Part shown: positions 1 to 4,165 of the stretch, in pieces
Layout: each line of letters starts with the position of its first letter
Numbering within the stretch: position 1 is the first letter of the stretch
Source: Desulfobacteraceae bacterium
GTDB lineage: Bacteria; Desulfobacterota; DSM-4660; Desulfatiglandales; Desulfatiglandaceae
DNA length: 7,301 bases
Reading direction: 5' to 3'
NCBI GenBank assembly: GCA_030612945.1
Contig: JAUWMY010000115.1
Span: 1 to 7,301 of the forward strand
Position numbers and translations under genes: made by a program
The notes under the pieces: generated by a model
Seen by the model: the letters and a program-made list of their open reading frames with translations, nothing else
Told to the model about the DNA's origin: nothing
Database searches by the model: none

Positions 1-31
1 CCTCAGATGCTTGAGTAGTTAAATAAAATTG

Positions 32-176
32 CTTCTCAATTTAATAAAAGGCTCACGCCTAAACTCCCCTCCGGCCTGTAAGCCCTACGGGCTGGAAGCG
101 GAAAACCTATACAGCTATTGTCATTCGTTCAAGGTATTAATCCGGTTATAAGCACCCGAACTTATTGAGAAGTTAC
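32..176 (+). mobile_element. Miniature inverted-repeat element, copy 1 (shortened, eroded left end)
   Basis: From about position 43 this stretch matches the right half of the complete element at 2360-2606. Shared blocks include AATAAAAGGCT, a CCTAAACTCC block, a TCATTCG/AATCCGGTTAT region and the terminus CTTATTGAGAAGTTAC, which ends at 176. At 32-40 CTTCTCAAT is the exact reverse complement of ATTGAGAAG at 164-172. The left terminus may therefore survive in a much shortened copy, although the outer GTAA is degenerate there. This copy carries an extra hairpin, AGCCC-TAC-GGGCT, that is missing from copies 2 and 3. No target duplication can be shown: the 8 bases after the right end are GTTCAATT and no match is seen on the left. 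The element ends two bases from the stop codon of the minus-strand gene at 179-1009. Confidence 0.7.
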
Positions 177-178
177 GT

Positions 179-1009
179 TCAATTCAATAACGACAATAAT
201 TGCGATTGAGCTTCGGTCAGGGTCATGCCTGGTTCAATTGCCAGCGCATAACTAAGGTCACTACTCCTGAGTTCAGCCTCTGCTTCCATATCGGCAGATT
301 TTATTTCCTCCCCATAGCTGAGATATGTTCCGGTGACTTCGGTTTCCCCTTCATAAGATTCGGCTATTCTCGCAGCATCTTTTGCAAGCTCACTCCGCAT
401 CTGTCTAAGCAACTCCCTGGCAGCATCCAGATTCTCTATAAAAGCATGTACTTCTTCATCATCGGCACCTTCCGGCAATTGAGGGATATCGAGTTCATCA
501 TGCATTGTTTGATGGAGGTTACTTTCGCTGATCACTTTTTGCGAATAGTTTGTTTTGGAAAAGACATCATGTTCAGGCATGATCTTCGCGGCGAATTCCT
601 CGTTAGGTGGCGGAATTGTCAGTTGATCAATGAGCCTCCGAAACGCGTTGACACTTTTTAGCCTTTTCACCCGTTCTTCACTACCGGGTGGAAAAGGCGG
701 GTAGTTTTTTACTATTCTTTGCAATTCAGCCTTCATTCTGTCGATATAATTTTCAATCTTCCCCATGTTCTCGTCAGCTACCCGGATGGTCCTGGCCACC
801 GAGTTAACTCTGGAGTGGATAGTCTCAAGCTTATCAACCCCAAAATGTCCTTCTGGGGGCTCTGTTGATCCTGGTGAACCATCTTTTGAAGACATGGTTA
901 TCTTATTTGTGCTCAGCCGATGGCTCAGTGAATCAAACGCTTTAGCTGGCCGGCTTTGGCTGAACCTTAAAGCAGGTCCACTGACTGGTATATTGTTGGT
1001 TATTTCCAT
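179..1009 (-). CDS. Uncharacterised flagellin-linked protein, 276 aa
   Basis: I do not recognise a named family. The start is well supported: CAGGGGGTGA, a near-consensus Shine-Dalgarno, lies four bases before the ATG. The gene is 98 bp downstream of flagellin on the same strand, so it is probably in the flagellin operon. The protein has no signal peptide, membrane segment or cysteine. Residues 1-55 look disordered (Ser/Pro/Gly-rich). Residues 60-103 form a likely amphipathic helix. It leads into a proline-rich block at 103-110 (YPPFPPGS) and a basic helix ending in IDQLTIPPP (127-135), which looks like the conserved core. Residues 185-220 are a charged helix. The last residues, AQSQLLSLLN, resemble flagellin carboxy ends such as VLSLLR, and residues 31-36 (RLSTNK) resemble the flagellin RLSTGK motif. 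A role in flagellin export, chaperoning or filament assembly is inference only. A miniature element abuts the stop codon. Confidence 0.85.
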   Translation of the reverse strand: MEITNNIPVSGPALRFSQSRPAKAFDSLSHRLSTNKITMSSKDGSPGSTEPPEGHFGVDKLETIHSRVNSVARTIRVADENMGKIENYIDRMKAELQRIVKNYPPFPPGSEERVKRLKSVNAFRRLIDQLTIPPPNEEFAAKIMPEHDVFSKTNYSQKVISESNLHQTMHDELDIPQLPEGADDEEVHAFIENLDAARELLRQMRSELAKDAARIAESYEGETEVTGTYLSYGEEIKSADMEAEAELRSSDLSYALAIEPGMTLTEAQSQLLSLLN

Positions 1010-1038
1010 GATCTCACCCCCTGAGGAGGAGTAACACC

Positions 1039-1060
1039 GGAGGGGGATAGCTCCCCCTCC
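1039..1060 (-). other. Intercistronic GC-rich hairpin
   Basis: On the minus strand GGAGGGGG and CCCCCTCC form a perfect 8-bp stem around the loop AGCTAT. It lies between the flagellin stop and the downstream 276-aa gene, and ends 29 bases before that gene's ATG. No U-tract follows in either direction, so it does not look like a classical intrinsic terminator. It could protect the 3' end of flagellin mRNA or partly attenuate the downstream gene, lowering its output relative to flagellin. One stem arm, GGAGG-rich, resembles a Shine-Dalgarno and is masked by the other. The function is inferred. Confidence 0.6.
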
Positions 1061-1107
1061 TTAACCCCACCTGCCTAATAAATAGGCTGCGCTGAAGGTT
1101 GTGTTAC

Positions 1108-1929
1108 TTAAAATAACCTCAGGACCGACTGTGCCGCTTGAGACGCAAGGGACAGGGAGGTTGTACCAAGAGCCTGGCGCGTCTGGAGCATAAGCATGTT
1201 GGCTCCCTCCTCGTTCATGTCGGCCAGTGTGAGATTGGCCGCACCATCGCTTAGAGTGTTAGTCATTTTGTCTGTAAAATCCTCCCGGATTGTTACCGTA
1301 CTCAAATCACTGGACAACGCCTTTGCTTCTGTCCTCAGTTCCGATCTGGCATCGTCGAGTAGGCCGATAGTTACCCCAATGGCGGTGTCATCGGCCCAAG
1401 TACCTCCAGTGAGTGCAATACCAAGGCCAGTGACGGCGCTTGCATCAAACCCAGCCACAGTCAAAAATGAACTGGCATCTTCGTTAAAATTAATCGTTAA
1501 GCTGCCAGCTGCATCCAAAAGGTTTGTCCCTTTGTATCCTGAGTCACCAGCCAAATCATCAATCTGGCCCAGTAAGTCATCAACCTGAACGGCATATGCA
1601 TCTATCTCAGTCTGACTTGAGCTTGCAAGGGCAGCCTGTGCAAGAGACTTGGCTTGGGCTACCAGATCTGTAACAGATTCAATGCCATTATTAGCTGCCG
1701 TGAGGGGCTGAATACCTTCACCCATTTCGTCCTTGAGCGCCGAAAGGTCTGATGCACGTTGAGTATGTGCCTCTGCCGCAAAGTAGGCGATGGGGGCGTC
1801 CAAAGCGCTGTTGACCTTCTTACCGGTGCTCAAGCGATCCTGAGTAGTTTCCATAAGCTTGGTGGTATTTTGCAAACTATACAAGTTTGCCCGCATTGCT
1901 GATGTTAGAGCTATATTACTTATTGCCAT
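1108..1929 (-). CDS. fliC: Flagellin (short form, 273 aa)
   Basis: Structural subunit of the flagellar filament, exported through the flagellar type III apparatus. The amino-terminal D0/D1 domain spans roughly residues 1-140 and contains the signature LSTGKKVNSALDAP (33-46). The carboxy-terminal D1/D0 domain spans about 185-273 and contains LTLADMNEEGANMLMLQTRQ (233-252) and the helical tail ending in SVLRLF. The central variable region (about 141-184) is tiny, so the D2/D3 surface domains of enterobacterial flagellins are absent, and there are no cysteines. The ATG follows an AAGGAG Shine-Dalgarno at good spacing. A candidate sigma28 promoter lies about 75 bp upstream, and a hairpin sits in the presumed leader. 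The 276-aa gene follows downstream. The family assignment is secure. Whether this is the major filament subunit cannot be told here, because other flagellin genes may exist elsewhere. It should not be a hook-associated protein, given the complete flagellin tail. Confidence 0.96.
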   Translation of the reverse strand: MAISNIALTSAMRANLYSLQNTTKLMETTQDRLSTGKKVNSALDAPIAYFAAEAHTQRASDLSALKDEMGEGIQPLTAANNGIESVTDLVAQAKSLAQAALASSSQTEIDAYAVQVDDLLGQIDDLAGDSGYKGTNLLDAAGSLTINFNEDASSFLTVAGFDASAVTGLGIALTGGTWADDTAIGVTIGLLDDARSELRTEAKALSSDLSTVTIREDFTDKMTNTLSDGAANLTLADMNEEGANMLMLQTRQALGTTSLSLASQAAQSVLRLF

Positions 1930-1958
1930 GATATTTCTCCTTTTCTAGGCTTTTTTTG

Positions 1959-1979
1959 CTTTGGCATTTCTTGCCAAAG
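1959..1979 (-). promoter_or_regulatory. Hairpin in the flagellin 5' leader
   Basis: CTTTGGCA and TGCCAAAG form a perfect 8-bp stem around a 5-base loop. The stem ends 29 bases before the flagellin ATG and precedes an A-rich stretch and the AAGGAG ribosome site. If transcription starts near 1999, the hairpin lies in the first 20-40 bases of the mRNA. It may stabilise the message or tune translation; this is inference. It also looks superficially like a -24/-12 promoter, but the GG-to-GC spacing is 8 rather than 10. Confidence 0.55.
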
Positions 1980-2005
1980 GATTGAAGGTTTATGTTTTGC
2001 CGAAT

Positions 2006-2032
2006 TCATCGGCGCCTCTTAACGCATCTTAC
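2006..2032 (-). promoter_or_regulatory. Candidate sigma28 (FliA-type) promoter for flagellin
   Basis: On the minus strand GCCGATGA (2006-2013) matches 7 of 8 bases of the sigma28 -10 consensus GCCGATAA. Fifteen bases upstream, GTAA (2029-2032) sits where TAAA is expected; read one base on, it is TAAG with a 14-base spacer. Transcription would start near 1999, giving a leader of about 70 bases. Flagellin is the classic late, sigma28-dependent flagellar gene, so the position makes sense. The -35 is imperfect, and the assignment rests mainly on the -10 and the context. Confidence 0.6.
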
Positions 2033-2162
2033 AGGTCGTAAATCCAGTTCTCGCCTCCTTTCGTGACCAAAATTTTGTGCTTCAAAAACCATATCGGACA
2101 TATTTTTATTAACTTTAGGATTTTTTTTGTTCGTTTTTGTACGGCGTATCTCATTTCGTAAC

Positions 2163-2207
2163 CGTTCACGGGTTCAGGGTTCAAGGGTTCAAAGGTTCGG
2201 GGGTTCG
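2163..2207 (+). repeat. Degenerate GGTTCA heptad-like tandem array, left arm
   Basis: The array starts with CGTTCACGGGTTC and continues with units of the form GGTTCAG, GGTTCAAG, GGTTCAAA and GGTTCGGG, a period of 7-9 bases. Its reverse complement recurs at 2617-2646 with one unit fewer. It lies about 140-180 bp upstream of the candidate sigma28 promoter. The function is unknown. Confidence 0.7.
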
Positions 2208-2333
2208 CGCTGAAAGCAGGATTCAGGGTTACTTTTATTTCGTTGACCTTGTTTGCAGGCAGGAAAGTACTTAATGAAATCACATTCTAAACCCGTTCTA
2301 TTCTCATCCCTACTTATTTCAGAACGTACGAAT

Positions 2334-2349
2334 TCCCGCCGGGGCGGGA
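2334..2349. other. Short GC hairpin beside the miniature element
   Basis: TCCCGCC and GGCGGGA form a perfect 7-bp inverted repeat separated by only two bases. It lies just outside the left target duplication of the 2360-2606 element. No adjacent T-run marks it as a terminator. It may be part of an older repeat into which the element inserted. Confidence 0.45.
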
Positions 2350-2351
2350 TT

Positions 2352-2359
2352 CAGATTTT
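2352..2359 (+). repeat. Target-site duplication, left copy (CAGATTTT)
   Basis: CAGATTTT lies immediately outside the left terminus (GTAAC...) of the miniature element. It is repeated exactly at 2607-2614, immediately outside the right terminus. An exact 8-bp flanking duplication is direct evidence of transposition. Confidence 0.85.
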
Positions 2360-2606
2360 GTAACTTCTAAATAAGTTCGGGTGGAATTTATCCCTGGCCC
2401 AGACCTGATTTGCAATGCATATGTCCTTTAACTCCAGCTTTGTAAATATTGTAGCGACAATAGCTGTGTCCCGTGATGTCGCGCCAGGGCGGGCCGTAAG
2501 GATTTTATAAAAGGCTTACGCCTAAACTCCGAAAAGCTGTATAGCCATTGTCATTCGGTCAAGGCAATAATCCGGTTATGAGCGCCTGAACTTATTGAGA
2601 AGTTAC
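2360..2606 (+). mobile_element. Complete 247-bp miniature inverted-repeat element (copy 2), IS66-type ends
   Basis: The left end GTAACTTCTAAATAAGTTC (2360-2378, extending to 2383) is the inverse of the right end at 2583-2606, with 21 of 24 positions matching. CAGATTTT is duplicated exactly on both sides. The element is too small to encode a transposase and holds no convincing ORF. Internally it has an inverted repeat GCGACA/TGTCGC (2454-2459, 2477-2482) and an AGGC-TTAC-GCCT hairpin. From memory of insertion-sequence families, ends beginning GTAA with 8-bp duplications are typical of IS66-family elements. The likely mobiliser is therefore an IS66-type transposase elsewhere in the genome. The right half (2501-2606) is shared with the repeats at 32-176 and 5637-5759. 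Confidence 0.85.
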
Positions 2607-2614
2607 CAGATTTT
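2607..2614 (+). repeat. Target-site duplication, right copy (CAGATTTT)
   Basis: This is an exact copy of the 8 bases at 2352-2359. It directly follows the right terminus GAAGTTAC of the 2360-2606 element. Confidence 0.85.
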
Positions 2615-2616
2615 TA

Positions 2617-2646
2617 GTGAACCCTTGAACCCGTGAACGCTGAACC
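2617..2646 (-). repeat. Degenerate GGTTCA heptad-like array, right arm (inverted)
   Basis: On the minus strand it reads GGTTCA-GCGTTCAC-GGGTTCAA-GGGTTCAC. It contains CGTTCACGGGTTC, identical over 13 bases to 2163-2175 on the plus strand. Compared with the left array it lacks one 7-base unit. The two arrays face each other across about 410 bp and bracket the miniature element. Confidence 0.65.
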
Positions 2647-2698
2647 TATAAACGCATACCTCATTTCTTTTCTGGCAAAATGCATAACATTATCTATT

Positions 2699-2726
2699 TT
2701 GACCCATCCATATTGGCTGTCACAAT
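2699..2726 (+). promoter_or_regulatory. Possible sigma70 promoter for the first regulator
   Basis: TTGACC (5 of 6 matches to TTGACA) at 2699-2704 and CACAAT (4 of 6 to TATAAT) at 2721-2726 are spaced by 16 bases. The position, about 150 bp before the chosen TTG start, is compatible with a housekeeping promoter for a master regulator. The match is weak and many such sites arise by chance. Confidence 0.25.
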
Positions 2727-2872
2727 GTTAATGACTAACGGCTGGCCAACTAATTATACGTAACTTCACCTACTTAACTGGTTTTGAATTTGCCTGGCAA
2801 TCTGGCATGGACTTTGCGTATAGTCATTTGTTTATCGGAAAATAGAGAATTGAGTTCATATATCTGCCTTTC

Positions 2873-2878
2873 AGGAGG
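2873..2878 (+). promoter_or_regulatory. Strong ribosome binding site that fixes a TTG start
   Basis: AGGAGG ends seven bases before the TTG at 2886. No comparable site precedes the more upstream in-frame TTG at 2784. This is the main reason for choosing the shorter 356-residue regulator. Confidence 0.75.
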
Positions 2879-2885
2879 GACGGAA

Positions 2886-3956
2886 TTGAAGGATTCTGCT
2901 TCACGTGACACCATTCTTGCGGATCCAAATGCCCACTTAGAAAACCCTGACATCTTAAGCAAGCCGGAAAATGAGAACAGATTCAAGAATATCATTGGCC
3001 AAAGCGAGAAGATACAAAAGATTTTCAGGATTATTGAAAAAGTAGCAGACAGTGACAGCACAATCATAGTTCATGGGGAAAGCGGGACCGGGAAGGGGCT
3101 GGTAGCCAGGGCAATTCACCAAAACTCCTATCGAAAAAACAAACCATTTATTCCGATCAATTGCGGCGCCATCCCGGAAAATCTATTGGAGAGCGAATTA
3201 TTCGGACACGTGCGTGGTGCCTTTACCGGTGCAACCTCACCCAAGCCCGGAAAGTTCGAGCTGGCTGACGGGGGGACAGTTTTTTTAGATGAAATAGGGG
3301 ATATGAGCCCTGAACTCCAGGTGAAAGTACTAAGAGTATTGGAGGACAAGGAATTTGAGCAGGTTGGTGGGTGCAAGACCATAAAGGTTGATGTAAGAAT
3401 CATTGCAGCAACTCATAGAGACTTGGAAGAAGAGGTTCAAAAGGGAAATTTTCGAGAGGACCTCTACTATCGTCTCAATGTAATTCCTGTTGACCTTCCC
3501 CCTTTGAGAGAACGCAAGTCAGATGTACATCTCCTTATCCATCATTTCCTTGAACACTTCAACGCAAAAAACAGTAAGAGTGTTGAGGGAGTATCTGATG
3601 AGGCCATGCAGATCATGATGTATTATTTCTGGCCCGGGAATGTAAGAGAGCTTAAGAATATAGTAGAAAGGATTGTGGTCTTAAAAGGGGCGGGCGAAAT
3701 ATTACCCGGAGATTTGCCAGAGAATTTGAAGCTGCGAAAGACCCCTGCACCACGACCAAACATAGATATTTCAGACGACGGGATATGCTTGAGCACCGCT
3801 GTGAGCGAATTTGAAAAAGCCCTTATACTCCAATCTCTTGAAAAGACCGAATGGATAAAAAATAAGGCTGCCAGGCTTCTTAAACTCAACAGGACAACTC
3901 TTGTTGAAAAGATAAAAAGACACCATTTGGAAGAATTAAAAGAAGTGTCTATGTAA
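2886..3956 (+). CDS. Sigma54-dependent transcriptional activator lacking a receiver domain (FleQ/FlrA-like position), 356 aa
   Basis: An ATPase that remodels sigma54-RNA polymerase at -24/-12 promoters. Numbering is from the TTG at 2886. The AAA+ domain runs from about 33 to 270: Walker A GESGTGKG (64-71), the sigma54-contact loop GAFTGA (111-116), Walker B VFLDE (132-136), arginine-finger region EDLYYRLN (191-198) and WPGNVREL (249-256). A Fis-type helix-turn-helix lies near 322-346 (NKAARLLKLNRTTLVEKIKR). Only about 32 residues precede the ATPase, so there is no receiver or FleQ regulatory domain. The in-frame TTG at 2784 would add 34 residues of no recognisable domain. The residue after the Walker A lysine is Gly where this family nearly always has Glu. 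The next gene has a sigma54 promoter, which fits a master flagellar activator of the FleQ/FlrA class. PspF-like or unrelated activators remain possible, so no symbol is given. Confidence 0.9.
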   Translation: MKDSASRDTILADPNAHLENPDILSKPENENRFKNIIGQSEKIQKIFRIIEKVADSDSTIIVHGESGTGKGLVARAIHQNSYRKNKPFIPINCGAIPENLLESELFGHVRGAFTGATSPKPGKFELADGGTVFLDEIGDMSPELQVKVLRVLEDKEFEQVGGCKTIKVDVRIIAATHRDLEEEVQKGNFREDLYYRLNVIPVDLPPLRERKSDVHLLIHHFLEHFNAKNSKSVEGVSDEAMQIMMYYFWPGNVRELKNIVERIVVLKGAGEILPGDLPENLKLRKTPAPRPNIDISDDGICLSTAVSEFEKALILQSLEKTEWIKNKAARLLKLNRTTLVEKIKRHHLEELKEVSM

Positions 3957-3973
3957 CAAAACCGCAGCATTTA

Positions 3974-4022
3974 TTTGACCTGTGGTGTCAAATCCCTGAC
4001 ACGAAATAATTAAGATTTGACA
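3974..4022 (+). promoter_or_regulatory. Cluster of TGAC half-sites, candidate activator enhancer
   Basis: TTTGAC (3974-3979) pairs with GTCAAA (3987-3992) as a perfect inverted repeat. GTGTCA (3985-3990) pairs with TGACAC (3997-4002) as a second, overlapping one. A further TTTGACA lies at 4016-4022. The core GTCA-N6-TGAC (3987-4000) has the same half-sites and 14-base span that I recall for the FleQ consensus GTCaNTAAAtTGAC, although the middle differs. Its location about 80-130 bp upstream of the sigma54 promoter is right for a bacterial enhancer. Binding by the upstream regulator is inference. Confidence 0.5.
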
Positions 4023-4103
4023 GAATCATTGCACATGTCCCCGCCTTTCTTGTTTTTCACCCGGAAACCCCTGAATTCTCACCCTATTTTTACCTGAACG
4101 TAA

Positions 4104-4119
4104 TGGCATAGTTCTTGCC
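4104..4119 (+). promoter_or_regulatory. Sigma54 (-24/-12) promoter for the kinase gene
   Basis: TGGCATAGTTCTTGCC matches the consensus TGGCACGNNNNTTGCW, with the invariant GG and GC separated by exactly 10 bases. Transcription would start near 4130, leaving a leader of about 36 bases before the ATG at 4166. Its position directly behind a sigma54 activator gene supports the assignment. Confidence 0.8.
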
Positions 4120-4165
4120 ATGATTATTAGTCGTGATCACCTTATTTTAAAACTACAACACGCGT

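Larger units (their letters stand above)
1930..2885. other. Long divergent intergenic region between flagellin and the first regulator
   Basis: This 956-bp stretch holds no convincing gene. In order it contains the flagellin leader and sigma28 promoter, an AT-rich tract around 2100-2140 with a run of eight T, a GGTTCA-type repeat array (2163-2207), a GC hairpin (2334-2349), a complete miniature element (2360-2606), a shorter opposite-orientation GGTTCA array (2617-2646), and a possible sigma70 promoter and ribosome site for the plus-strand regulator. An open frame on the minus strand at 2029-2283 covers the promoter and repeat array and is judged spurious. Confidence 0.75.
3957..4165 (+). other. 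Regulatory intergenic region before the kinase gene
   Basis: These 209 bp separate the first regulator from the kinase gene. They hold a cluster of TGAC-type half-sites (3974-4022), a sigma54 promoter (4104-4119) and a 36-base leader. No convincing intrinsic terminator for the upstream gene is visible. The hairpin-forming inverted repeats here have no T-run after them. Confidence 0.7.

Noticed and set aside
200..661. 153-residue plus-strand open frame opposite the 276-aa gene
   Set aside because: It is antisense to a gene with a strong ribosome site and operon context. Its product is rich in Phe, Cys and Ile, typical of a shadow frame.
1959..1979. Sigma54 promoter (TGGCA...TGCCA) directly before flagellin
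   Set aside because: The GG and GC elements are 8 bases apart rather than 10, and the sequence is better explained as a perfect hairpin.
2163..2207. CRISPR array
   Set aside because: The units are only 7-9 bases, contiguous and degenerate, with no spacers.
2029..2283. 84-residue minus-strand open frame upstream of flagellin
   Set aside because: It overlaps the candidate sigma28 promoter and the GGTTCA array, has no good ribosome site, and shows no protein-like composition or known motif.
2705..2732. Sigma54 promoter upstream of the first regulator (TTGGCTGTCACAATGT)
   Set aside because: The -12 element reads AATGT rather than TTGCT, so the invariant GC is missing.
2784..2885. Longer start (TTG at 2784) for the first regulator
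   Set aside because: No Shine-Dalgarno is visible there, while AGGAGG sits seven bases before the TTG at 2886. The extra 34 residues match no regulatory domain.
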